DNA from: Clarkia xantiana subsp. parviflora
Lineage: Eukaryota; Streptophyta; Magnoliopsida; Myrtales; Onagraceae
DNA: 64,000 nucleotides
NCBI GenBank assembly: GCA_036873135.1
Contig: JAPTYO010000018.1
Coordinates: 5,881,503 to 5,945,502 of the forward strand
Reading direction: 5' to 3'
The translations under genes were made by a program, and so were the position numbers. This document shows, one piece after another, positions 22,373-34,300 of this stretch. The stretch's first letter is position 1. Each line of letters starts with the position of its first letter. The notes under the pieces were generated by a model that had not been told where the DNA came from, did not search any database, and saw only the letters and a program-made list of their open reading frames with translations.

Positions 22373-23090
22373 TGATGGGTTTCGATATAGCCGTTAGGCC
22401 CATTAACGGCGACTTAACGGCAAAGTAGGCCCACTGGGCCCCAAAAGAGGCTCAGAAGACCAATACGAGAGGTCCCGACAAGGTCGGTCCCGACATACGA
22501 GCTGAATGCTCCTGATGATATGCCTTTAAGTAGGCCCCGATGATATGCCTTTGAGTAGGCCCCGATGATATGCCTTTGAGTAGGCCCCGATGATATGCCT
22601 TTGAGTAGGCCCCGATGATATGCCTTTGAGTAGGCTCCGATATCAAATCCCTGAGAAGCTGGCCCTGTCCCGATGACGAGGGGCCCCGAGCGGTGACAAA
22701 AGGAGACAACTCTGGAGTCACCGACATCCGTCGGGACTTGCCACCAGAGAACGAGGCCGAAACACGCCGACTATCAACATAGTGGGGAAGTGGCCTAAAA
22801 AGACGGAACGTGGGCTACTGGCCGAGATATACGGAACGTGGCAGTTATCTCCCCAGGTAACTGAGGTGACCCCTTCCCTATATAAAGGAAGGTGTTACCT
22901 CAGAATTGTTACGTTTTTACGTATTCACAGACTCGTACTTGTTTGCTAGTCTATACCTAGATACTCATTTAAGCATCGGAGAGGGATTCTGGGTCACCGC
23001 CCGGTTTATCCCCTTCTAGCAGGATTACTTGGAGCGAAGGAGTTCGGATTTCCGTCAAGAACGTGCCGGAGTTCCAACCATTATCCAACA
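22373..23090 (+). repeat. 5' LTR of A
   Basis: 718 bp, TGATGGGT...CCAACA. U3 carries five 25-bp repeats starting at 22514 (unit GATGATATGCCTTTGAGTAG plus GCCCC). The TATA box (CTATATAAA, about 22878-22886) sits between inverted arms CTGAGGTGACCCCTTCC and GGAAGGTGTTACCTCAG. The last 90 bp include the GGGTCACCGCCCGGT segment shared by all Tat LTRs here. Confidence 0.93.
22514..22645. repeat. 25-bp tandem repeats in A 5' LTR (5 copies)
   Basis: Copies start at 22514, 22539, 22564, 22589 and 22614, followed by a partial degenerate copy. The partner LTR has eight copies. Likely U3 enhancer-type repeats; B and C have only a single related copy. Confidence 0.92.
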
Positions 23091-23091
23091 T

Positions 23092-23109
23092 TGGCGCCGT
23101 CTGTGGGAA
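23092..23109 (+). promoter_or_regulatory. primer-binding site of A
   Basis: TGGCGCCGTCTGTGGGAA lies one base after the LTR end. The first nine bases match the complement of the tRNA-Asp 3' end (TGGCGCCGT); further pairing is poor. The same site occurs in B and, nearly, in G. Confidence 0.7.
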
Positions 23110-23128
23110 TACGGAGCAAAAAGCAAAA

Positions 23129-26100
23129 ATGGCTTCTACCCGTTCGATGGCTGGCAAGCAAAAGAAGAGACAAGGACAATCCGGTGGTTCCCGTCACCCT
23201 GCTGGAACTCTGAACTCAGGGCTACCGGAGCGCACCGTCGATCGGAATGATCCTCCCCCTGCTGTTTCCCAAACAAGGGGGCATCATGAGGATCGTGAAG
23301 ATTCCATTTGAAACTCGTCGGAGAGCCGGGAAGAGATCCCAAGGAGGGACCAGGATGCACCTGCAAAGCCGGACTTGGCAAAGGCTGTGATGGATGCCAT
23401 GCCAGTAATTTTGGAAGCTATGGAGGCTCTCCTGGACCGAAGGGAGGCCGCCAAGAAGAAGGAGGAGGAGTTACCTCCACCTCCGCCGATGGAGAATCGG
23501 GACGGGCAGGAGGCCCAACCTGGGCACCAGGACAAGGGCAAGGAGCCTGCCCTATCGGAGCAGTTCGTGGTCGATGGGCCTGGACCTGTGCAGCATAGAA
23601 CCATTCCTCTCAATGGCCCTATCACCCCCGACCAGGTGGTGAAGATTGTGAACATTTGCATGGTAGACCAGAAGAAGATGATGACGGAGCTGAGGGATCG
23701 ATCCACTCATCCCTTCGTCCCCCGATTGGTGAACACCAATGCCCCGCCGGGACTGGGCATCCCGACAATTAAGGAATATGATGGCGAGAGAGATCCCGTT
23801 CGTCATGTCCAGAAGCATGTCATGGCTCGTCTAGGCAGAGCCCCGAATGATGATATCGTGTGCGTTTTTTTCCCAGGCACACTCGGTGAGAGGGCCCTGA
23901 CGTGGTTCTTCAGCCTTCCCCCAGGGTGCATCTCTAGCTGGACCCAGATGCATGATCGATTCATCCAGCAGTACCAGGGCCGTTGGCTTCTCCTGAAAAG
24001 TGCGAGGTTCCTGGCTGAGGTGGTACAGAGGCCCGACGAATCTCTGGCGCATTACTACCAGAGGTACACTGCCAGCGTGGCCGAGATTGATGAGGAAATG
24101 ACGGAGGGAGAGACCATCCGTACCTTCATTCGGAACCTGACTGCACCGTATGGTTCCGACCTGATGAACAGCGTGGCTGAGAAGACTGTGTGGAACATGG
24201 AGGCGCTGCAGAAGAGAGTGAAGCAGCAAATCGACGTCCATGAGTCGAAGATAGCTGCCGGAGACCTCGATCCTCCGAAATCAAACAGGGGGAAGCAGTC
24301 GTTCAAATCCTCGGACGACCAAAGAGGAAAGATAAACCCGAGAGTAGTTGGGGTCGAGGTCGTCCAGATCGGAGGGAAGACAAGCGTTCCTCGAAGTCGG
24401 ACAAGCGGGAGGACCACTACACCCCTCTCATTTGTTCCATGGGTGCTGTACTGGCGGTGATGGACCGACAGGGTATCGCCAGGTATCCCCCGAAAAAAGA
24501 TGGAGAGTCCATGGGAGCCCGCACTGATCGTTATTGTCGATTTCACCGTGCCAACGGTCACGACACTAACCATTGTCGGGAGTTGAAGAAAGAGATTGAG
24601 AAGCTGATCCAAAAGGGGAAGCTCAAGGAATTTGTGGCTGGACAACGGGGCCGATCCCGTTCCCGGTCCCGATCGCGGTCCCGTTCCCGATCCCGTGGTC
24701 GATCCCCGAAGAAGGATAAGCCCGAGTCTTCCAATGCCCGCAAGGAGAAGCGGGGAACTATTAATGTGATTCACGGAGGACTTGCTGCAGGAGGAGATAC
24801 TACGGCAGCTCGGGAGGTCTACGCTTCTCGGATTCCCATTGCTATGGTAATAGGCAAGAGGGCCCGAAATTGGACTCCGAAAGAAGAAATGGTGATTCCC
24901 TTCTCAGCGGAGGACCTGATAGGTGTGGAGACCCCGCACGATGATGCTTTAGTCGTGACCCTGAACGGTGATGGGTACGAGATGAAACGAATCCTGATTG
25001 ACGGAGGGAGTTCCTCCGATATTCTGTTCATGGATGCACTGGAGGCTATGGGAAAAACCAAGAAGGACTTGAAGCTCGCAGATTTCCCGATGGTCGAATT
25101 TTCTGGCTCTACTTCTTACCCGGTGGGGATGATTACGTTACCGGTTGAATTCGGTAGTGGCTGGAAGTCGGAGAAGAGGAACGTGGAATTCGTGGTGGTC
25201 AAGTCCGCGGGGACCTATAATGCAATTATCGGGAGGACCACGATCAACCCGCTGGGGGCAGTTGCCTCAACTGTCCATCAGAAGCTGAAGTTCTCGACTG
25301 ACCACGGAATCAGGGAGGTCCAGGGCGATCAGATAGCTTCCAGGAGGTGCTATGTCAATGCCACTCGAAGGAGGAATCGGGAGGCTATGAATGTTTTCCA
25401 GACTGACGCTGATCCCCGAGAGGAGTTTGGGCGTCCCGCCCCGATGGAGGATTTGAAGGTTGTCGAGATTGATGGGCCTCAGAAGAAGGTGAAAATCGGG
25501 TCCGCTCTTTCGGAGGAGACGGCCCGAGAACTGATTGATCTGCTGAAGGAGTTCAAGGAGCTGTTTGCCTGGACCCCGAGCGACATGCCAGGAATCAGCC
25601 CCGATGTAATTACGCACGAGCTGAAAATTGATCCCGCGATCAAACCGATCACACAGAGAAGGCGCCCGATGGGTGCCGACAAGAAGATCGCGATCCAGCA
25701 GGAGGTGGGCAGGTTGCTCGATGCTGGATTTATTAAGGAGCTTCGATTCCAGACCTGGGTCGCCAACCCAGTCCTGGTGAAGAAGAGCAATGGCAAGTGG
25801 CAGATGTGCGTTGATTTCCGCGAACTGAACAAGGCATGCCCGAAGGATTGTTACCCGCTCGCGAGGATCGACCAGCTGGTGGATGCCACATCGGGTCATG
25901 AGCTGCTGAGCTTTATGGATGCTTACTCTGGCTACAATCAGATCAAGATGTCCGAGGAGGATGCCCCTCATAGCGCCTTTTATGCTGATAGTGACATCTA
26001 TCATTATGATGTTATGCCCTTCAGATTGATCAACGCAGGTGCAACTTATCAGAGGATGGTGAATAAGCTGTTTGGGGATATGCTGGGGAAAACCATGGAG

Positions 26101-28713
26101 GCCTATGTGGACGACATGCTGGTGAAGTCCCGACAGGCCAAGGATCATGTTCACAACCTGGCCACAGCATTCGAGCGTATGAGGCTCCATCAAGTTCACC
26201 TGAACCCGACCAAGTGCGCCTTCGGAGTGCACTCAGGGAAGTTCCTGGGCTTTATGGTGAGCCAGAGGGGGATCGAGGTGAACCCTGAGAAGCTGAGGGC
26301 AATCGAGGATATGAAGTCCCCGACGAACCATCGGGAGGTGCAGGTGCTGAATGGCTGATTGGCCGCAATGAGTCGCTTCCTGTCCAAGGCAAGCGAACGA
26401 TCCATGCCATTCTTTGAAGTGCTGAGGGCCAATAAGAAGTTCGAGTGGACTGCCGAGTGCGAGGAGGCGTTCCAGGCATTGAAGCAGCACCTCCGTACCC
26501 CCCCGCCGCTGGCGAAGCCCATCCTAGGCGAGTCACTCTATCTGTATTTGGCTGTTTCTGAATTTGTTGTTAGCTCTGTCTTAGTGAAAATTGTAGAGGG
26601 TAGCCAAGTCCCCGTCTATTATGTAAGCAAGGCACTCGCCAAATCTGAAATGAATTATCCCGCCGTTGAGAAGTATCTCTATGCGTTGATTATTACTGCT
26701 CGCAAGCTGAGGCCTTACTTCCACGCGCATGAGATAACCGTTTTGACGAATCAGCCCTCTAAACATTTTCTGAACCGAACTGATGCGTCGGGAAGATTAG
26801 TGAAATGGATAGTCGAGCTTAGTGAGTTCCGCATTCACTTTGCTCCGAGGACGGCTATTAAGGGCCAGGCGTTGGCGGATTTCATAGCAGAGTCTACAGC
26901 CCCCGATCTAGAAGAAGCGGGCCTTGTAGAGGGGGCAACCATGGAGGTCCCGATAACAGAGCAGTTAGAACAGCCCGACACCGAAAATACTTGGGAGATG
27001 TACACCGATGGCTCCTCAAATTCAGAAGGATCGGGAGCAGGTTTCGTACTGATACCACCAGACGGAGGCGAGCCCCTCCGATACGCCTTGGCCTTGACAT
27101 TTAGGGCCACCAACAATGAAGCTGAGTATGAGCCTCTCATCACTGGCCTTAAGATTGCTAAAGGAACGGGAGTTGGTCACTTAAAGGTAAAGTGCGATGC
27201 TAGCCTGATCGTGAACCAAGTCCAAGGGCGATACGAAGCAAAGAGCCCGATGATGAAAAAGTATCTTCGCGAGGTACAAACCCTGAAGGAGAGTTTCAAG
27301 AGCTTTGATATTGAGGCGATCCCGAGGGAGGATAATGCGGAAGCAGATGCCTTGAGCAAGTTCGCCTTGGGGGCACCCCTCGATGAAAGTCGGAAGGTGC
27401 ATTTCTTGGAAAAGGTGATCCTGTCAACCACCGATCAGTCAGAGGTTTGCGCCATTGAGATCGGATCGGAGGAGCCCACTTGGATGACCCCAATAGCCGC
27501 GTATCTGACTACGGGGGCAGTCCCCGATGAGGAAGTGGCAGCAGGCAAAATACGCCGAATCGCGCCCAATTATGAGATGGTGGACAATCAGCTGTACAAA
27601 AAGGGGTACTTAACTCCTTATCTGAAATGCGCGGCCGAGCCCGACACCGGTCGGATCCTTAGGGAGGTGCACGAAGGATATTTGGCCTGTCATGAAGGTG
27701 CCCGATCCATCGTGAGGAAAGTGCTGAACCTGGGCTATTACTGGCCCTCGATGAACAAAGAGGCAACGATGTTAGTCCGATCCTGTGACGCTTGCCAGAA
27801 GTACGCCCCGAACATCGTGGCTCAAGCTGCCGATCTGACGTCCATCAAGAGTGCTTGGCCCTTCTCGCAATGGGGAATCGACTTGGTGGGACCCCTTCCA
27901 GTTGCAAAAGGTCAGTGTCGATACTTAGTCGTGGCTATTGATTATTTTTCAAAATGGATAGAAGCCAAGGCATTGGCCAAGACAACGGGGAACCACATCC
28001 TCAAATTCCTCCAAAACCATATCATATCCCGATACGGGATCCCCAAGGTGGTGATCAGCGATAATGGCCCTCCGTTCAACGGGGCCCAGTGGAAGGAGTA
28101 CTTGGAGGAACTGAAAATTGAGAATCGGACAGTCTCTGTCCGTCATGCTCAAACCAATGGACAAGTGGAGTCAGCCAACAAGATCGTGATGGACGGCCTG
28201 AAGAAGAGGGTCCACGCCTTGAAGGGAAAATGGCTGGACGAGCTGGAAAATGTACTTTGGGCTGTTAGAACAACACCCAAAAGATCGACCGGGGAGACTC
28301 CGTTTGGCCTCGTCTTTGGCACGGAGGCAGTTGCTCCCGTCGAAATAGCTGTGGCATCCCATCGGACGAGGTATTACGAACCTATGTCGAATGATGAAAT
28401 GAGGCGTCTGGACTTGGACTTGGTTGAAGAGAAGAGGCGGAGTGCCGAGGAGGTCCAGGCTCGGATGCGCTTGGCAACGGCCTGATATTATAATCAACGA
28501 GTCAAGTCTCGACAGTTCTTTGTCGGGGAACTGGTGTGGCGTCGGAACGAATTTACCCTTTTGGATCGGATCAACAAGATGTCACCAAAATGAGAAGGGC
28601 CTTATAAGGTCGTGGGGATGCCAGCTCGGAATGCGTATAAGTTGGAAGACCTCGATGGCAATGTGTTGAAGCATTCTTTTAGTGGCGAACACTTGAAGAA
28701 ATGTCATGTTTGA
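23129..28713 (+). pseudogene. gag-pol polyprotein of A (Tat type), broken
   Basis: Start chosen at the first ATG after the PBS (MASTRSMAGKQKKRQ). In order: gag core (HPFVPRL...YDGERDPVRHVQKH; WFFSLPPGCI), a C-x2-H-x4-H-x4-C knuckle (CRFHRANGHDTNHC, about 24535-24580), an Arg-Ser run, protease (DGGSSSDILF, Asp at 25000), RT (YVDDM, Asp at 26110), retroviral RNase H remnant, second RNase H (TDGSS, about 27004), integrase (HHCC about 27671-27795; Asp about 27879 and 28060, Glu about 28168) and a C-terminal segment ending GEHLKKCHV. Breaks: TGA at 23309, a frameshift near 24330, TGA at 26356 and 28483, TGA at about 28591. Several look like CGA or TGG changed to TGA, which fits decay of methylated cytosine. 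The frame is otherwise long and well preserved, so the element is fairly young but dead. Confidence 0.93.
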
Positions 28714-29300
28714 TATTAAGTCGCCTTCAATGGTGCAAGCTGTTTATTAAGTCGCCATCAGTGGTGCAAGTTATCTATTAAGTCGCCTTCAGTGGTGCAA
28801 GCTGTTTATTAAGTCGCCTTCAGTGGTGCAAGTTATCTATTAAGTCGCCTTCAGTGGTGCAAGATGTTTATTAAGTCGCCTTCAGTGGTGCAAGTTGTTT
28901 ATCGTGTTGAGCCATCAATGAATAAAGAGGTTGCTTCCAATTAAATCGCCTTAAGTGGTGTAGCTAAACCGCCTTAAGTGGCGTGGTTCCGCCTTAAATG
29001 GCACGATTAAATCGCCTTAAGTGGTGTAGATAAGTTGCCTTAAATGGCGCGATTAAATCGCCTTAAGTGGCGTGGTTCCGCCTTAAATGGCACGCCTTAA
29101 GTGGTGTGGAAAAGTTGCCTTAAGGGGCACGATTAAATCGCCTTAAGTGGTGTGGAAAAGTTGCCTTAAGGGGCACGATTAAATCGCATTAAGTGGTGTG
29201 GGTAAAATGTCTTAAAGTGACGCGTCGAAATTACTCTTAAGTGATATGATCGAATTGCCTTAGGTGGCATAGTTAATTCACCTTAAGTGGTGCAAGTGAT
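28714..29300 (+). repeat. tandem-repeat 3' region of A
   Basis: Degenerate tandem units built on TCGCCTTMAGTGGTGCAAG (period about 26-32 bp), later GCCTTAAGTGG(C/T)G(T/C). A unique block, AATAAAGAGGTTGCTTCC (28921-28938), interrupts the array and is conserved in B and C. This is the hypervariable region between pol and the 3' LTR known from Tat elements. Confidence 0.88.
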
Positions 29301-30625
29301 GATCGGAACCGAAAAAGACTGATATTATAAAGATCTGGGAGGTTCGCGACAAAGAAGGAAATTACAAGGATTCGAAAATAAAGCAATCAAGCTCGATCCT
29401 TGGCAGCGTCGAGGGGAGCATGGTCCACGAGATCTGTGGCAGAAAGCTCCGCGACCGGAGGATCGGACCCTGGAAGATTGGCCGCGGGAGGATCGGACTC
29501 TGAAGGATTAGCCGCGGGAGGATCGATCATCGGGGGCTCTGTCGTCGGGATGTCTGCACTTGGAGGCTCCACCATGCCTTCAGCACCCGCAGTCCCCTCG
29601 GGGGTGTTAGCCCCGTCGCTCTCCTCAGAAAGGTTGAAGTACCTCTCCGCGAAGGGGGCGAGGGTCTGAGACTTTGGTGAAATCGATGGCACCATCATAA
29701 TCCAGATGGAGCTCTTCAACAGCGTTAAGCAGGGTGGGCTCCACCTCCGCCGTACAGAACTTTACCGCGTCCAGTTGGAAAGCCTCGGAGCCCCGATAAT
29801 CTTCCCGTCCCTTGGCCTCAGCCTCGGCCCGCTTGACAGGGAACTCGGCGACCTCCCGCTCCAGCTGTCGGGACCGGTTGGCGAGGAGGACTTTCTCAGC
29901 TTCCAGGGCCTTCTTCTCGGCTTCCAGCCCCGCCTTGGCGTCCTCGAAGGTCTTCTTCTCAAGGACATACCTGTCCCGATCTTCCGCGCGCCCCTGCTGC
30001 TCTTCCTGGAGTCTTTGGCGCTCCTGCTTCAGCAACCTCTCGAAATCGTGGACCTGCCTCAAGAGGTCCCGAGTCTTCTGGTTAAGGAGGGCCTGCTCCT
30101 TAACCAACTTCCCCTTTGACGACTCGGAAGCAGCCAGATCCTCCTTGAGCTTCGCCAAGACCTCGGGGGCCGCCTTGGCTCGCTCCTGCTCCAGAGCCTC
30201 CTCCAGGGCCAGGATGAACCCGAAACAGCGGTGTTGGTCCGCCATTTCCTGTGAAAAAGAAAAGAAAAGGTTAGTACACGAGAATTTTTTACCTTGTATG
30301 CTAAAGTGTAAAAGCAGGAAGCCTTACCTCCATGCGACGGATGGCCATTTCGCGAATGTCCTGGTGGATGTGCTTCTGGGCCAAGGAAAGCGGAAGCTTT
30401 AGAGATGGCGGAACTGAACCTGCCAGCAAGTGCAGGCCCAGTTCCGGTGTTGTATCACCCCGATGAAGCGGGACCCCCTGCAACGACTCGATCGGGGTCC
30501 AGGGAGCCCCCGCCTGGTCGGGGGTCTAAAGCCGGTAGAAGCTCCCGTCTAAGGGGAGATGAGGAATGACGCCCTGAGTATCGGAGGTGCGGGCCTCCGA
30601 GCCGCCATAAGAACCCGCCGGCTCC

Positions 30626-31322
30626 TGATGGGTCCGACTATAGCCATCAGGCCCTTTAACGGCGAGGAAACGGCAAACAGGCCCGCTAGGCCCAGAGTGA
30701 AGGTCAAGATGACCTAGGAGAAGGGTCCCGACAAAGGGAGTCCCGACGAGGCAAGGTCCCGACAGAGTCGGTTCCGACAGTGGAGCTGGAAGCTCCCGAT
30801 AAGAAGCCTTTAAGTAGGCCCCGATGATGAATCCCTGAGAATGATTGGCCTTGTCACAATGACGAGGGGCCCCGAGCGGTGACACAACGAGATAACTCTG
30901 GAGTCCCCGACGGGAGTCGGGACTCGTTATCAGAGGATAAAGCCAAGATATGCGGGGCGTGGCCGAGATACGCGGAACGTGGTTAAGATACACGGAGCGT
31001 GGCCGAGATACGCGGGGCATGGCTAAGATACGCGAGATCACGTCCGAGATATGCGGGATACGGGCTAACCACCCCTAACGGTTCGCCAGGTACCTGAGGC
31101 ATCTCTTTGCCTATAAAAGGGCAGGAGATCACCTCAGAAAGATTTACGTTGAGTTGAATACACTCTGAGTTTATTACTTGCCAGTCATACGAGATACTTA
31201 TTTAAGCATCGGAGAGGGATTCTGGGTCACCGCCCGGTCTATCCCCTCTTGCAGGATTACGTGGAGCAAAGGAGCTAGGATTGCCGTCAAAGTCCGTACC
31301 GGAGTTCCACCGTGATCCAACA
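30626..31322 (+). repeat. 5' LTR of B
   Basis: TGATGGGT...CCAACA. U3 holds about six degenerate 21-bp units of the type GGCCGAGATACGCGGAGCGT (about 30945-31070) and one copy of the 25-bp block that is amplified in A. TATA box CTATAAAAGG (31111-31120) lies between inverted arms TGAGGCATCTC and GAGATCACCTCA. Confidence 0.93.
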
Positions 31323-31323
31323 T

Positions 31324-31341
31324 TGGCGCCGTCTGTGGGAA
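31324..31341 (+). promoter_or_regulatory. primer-binding site of B
   Basis: TGGCGCCGTCTGTGGGAA, identical to that of A and placed one base after the LTR. Confidence 0.7.
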
Positions 31342-31358
31342 TCAAACAAAAAGCTGAT

Positions 31359-34300
31359 ATGCCTTCTACTAGATTAATGGCAGCTGGCAAGAGCAGAAGA
31401 CAGGGACAATCCGGTGGTTCCCGTCACCCCGCTGCAACGAATCTGAATTCAGTACCAGAACAAGAGGAAAACCAGAACCATCCCCCGGCTGAGCTCTCCC
31501 AGACAGGAGGGCACAATGGATCGCATCCTGAAGATGTTGCCCCTCAGCACCAGGACAACAGGGGGCAGGAGGCTCCCCCAGCTGCAGATTTGACGAGGGC
31601 TGTGGCAGAGGCCATGCCCATGTTTCTGGCGGCTGTAGAGGCTCTCTTGGATCGAAGAGAGGCTGCGAGGAGGCAGGAGGAGATGCCCCCGTTGGAGGAA
31701 GCGACCCCGCCGACAGAGGGTCGGAACGCACAGGAAGCCCCGCCCCGAGGCCAAGACAGAGGTAGGGCGACCGGTCAGCCGGAGAGGTTCGTGGTTGATG
31801 GGCCAGGACCAGTACAGCACATGACCATTCCCCTGAATGGTCCCATCACTCCCGACCAGGTGGTAAAGATCGTGAAGATCTGTATGGGAGAACAGAAGCC
31901 GCTGGTGTCGGAGCTGAGGGATCGATCCACTCATCCCTTCGTCCCCCGACTCATTGATACCCTAGCCCCGCCTGGCTAGGCATCCCCACGATAAAGGAGT
32001 ATGATGATGAAGGAGATCCAGTTCGCCACGTCCAGAAGCACCTCATGGCGTGTCTGGGAAGAGCCCCAAGTGAAGACATAGTGTGTACGTTGTTCCCGAA
32101 CACACTGGGAGAAAGGGCCCTGACTTGGTTCTTTAGTCTGCCCCCGGGATGCATCACTTGCTGGGCAGACATGCACGATCCATTCATTCAGCAGTACCAG
32201 GGTCGGAGGCGTCTATTGAAGAGCGTGAGGTCCCTGACCCAGGTGGTGCAGAGGCCCGACGAATCGCTGGCTCATTATTACCAGCGGTACACAGCCAGCG
32301 TAGCAGAGATAGATGAAGAAATCTCTGAGGGCGAAACCATCCGTACCTTCATTCGGAACCTGACAGCCCCCTATGGCTCCGACCTGATGCACAGCGTGGC
32401 TGAGAAGGCTGTGTGGAATATGGAGGCATTACAGAAGAGGGTGAAGTGGCAGATCGATGTCCAGGAGTCAAAGATAGCCGCGGGAGAACTGGAACCCCCA
32501 AAGTCGAACAAGGGGAAGCAGTCAAGTAAACCTTTCGACGATCGAAAGTCAAAGGGTAAACCCGACAGTGGCAAGAATCGAGGTCGTCCGGATCGGAGGG
32601 ACGACAGACGTTCTTCAAGGAAGGATAAGCGGGAGGATTTTGACATTCCTCTCAACTGCTCCATGGCGGAAGTGCTGACAGTCATGGAACGATAAGGTAT
32701 CTCCAGGTACCCCCTGAAGAAAGATGGAGAATTCCTGGGGTCCCGCACAGATCGCTATTGTCGATTTCACCGCGCAAATGGCCACGACACCAATCACTGT
32801 CGGGAGCTGAAGAAGGAGATTGAAAAGCTGATCCAGAAGGGGAAGCTTAAGGAATTTGTCGGGGATAAGCGGTGCTGATCCCGCTCTCGGTCCCGATCGC
32901 GGTCCCGTTCCCGATCCCGCGATCGGTCCCCAAAGAAGAAGAGAACCGATCCAGAGTCATCCGGTGCTCGCAAGGAAAGACGGGGCACTATCAACGTGAT
33001 TCATGGAGGGTTTGCTGCTGGAGGTGATACCTCATCCGCCCGAGAAGTTTATGCCTCTAGAATCCCTACAGCAGTGGTGTTGGGTAAGAGGTCCCGATCC
33101 TGGACCTTGAAAGAAGAGATGGTGATCTCCTTCTCATCGGAGGACCTCATAGGCGTAGAGACTCCGCATGACGATGCCTTGGTGGTAACCTTGGATGTAG
33201 ACGGGTTTGAAATGAAGAGAATTCTAATCGACGGGGGGAGCTCCTTCGACATCCTATTCATGGACGCGCTGGAGGCTATGGGGAAGACGAAGAAAGATCT
33301 AAAGGAGGCAAACTTCCCGATGGTCGGGTTCTCTGGCTCAGAAATCAGAAAGGAGTAATCACCTTACCAGTGGAGTTTGGTAGCGGGTGGAAATCAGAAA
33401 GGAGAAACGTGGAGTTTGTCGTGGTTGATTCCGCAGGGACCTACAATGCAATTATCGGGAGAACCACCATTAATCCTCTGATGGCGGTTGCCTCGACTGT
33501 GCACCAGAAGATGAAGTTCCCGACCGACCACGGAGTCGGAGAGTTCAAGGGCGACCAGGTGGCTTCCCGAAAATGCTATGTTAACGCCACTCGGAGGAGG
33601 AGGCGAGAGGCCATGACTGTCCTCCAGACAGACACAGATCCCAGAGAAGAGTTTGGGCGTCCCGCCCCGTAGAAGACCTGAAAGAAGTCGAGATCGACGG
33701 ACCCCAGAGGAAGGGAAAATCGGGTCTGCTCTGACTGAGGAGACAGCCCAAAAATTGGTGGAGTTGTTGAAGGAGTTCAAGGAGCTGTTTGCCTGGTCCC
33801 CCAGCGACATGCCAGGAATCAGCCCCGATGTGATCGTGCACGAGCTGAAGATAGACCCCGCGATCAAGCCTATCACACAGAAAAGGCGTCCGATGGGCAC
33901 GGATAAGAAGATCGCGATTCAGCAGGAGGTGGGCAGGTTGCTCGACGCTGGGTTCATTAAGGAGCTCCGATTCCAGACTTGGGTGGCCAACCAAGTGCTG
34001 GTGAAGAAGACTAACGGGAAATGGCGAATGTGCGTGGACTTCCGCGACCTGAACAAGGCTTGCCCAAAGGACTGCTATCCACTCCCGAGGATCGACCAGC
34101 TGGTGGATGCCACATCGGGACATGAGCTGTTAAGTTTCATGGATGCGTATTCAGGCTACAACCAGATCAAGATGGCTAAGGAAGACGCCCCCCACACAGC
34201 GTTCTACGCAGACAGTGACATCTATCACTACGATGTCATGCCTTTCGGGTTGATCAATGCCGGGGCAACCTACCAACGGATGGTGAACAAACTGTTTGGA

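Noticed and set aside
22514..22645. Regular short repeats resembling a CRISPR array
   Set aside because: The 25-bp units are contiguous without spacers, lie in an LTR, and the sequence is plant nuclear DNA.
25267..26232. Long minus-strand open frames opposite pol of A (and equivalents in B and C)
   Set aside because: Antisense shadows of conserved RT codons; no start or promoter context, and they mirror the coding strand in each copy.
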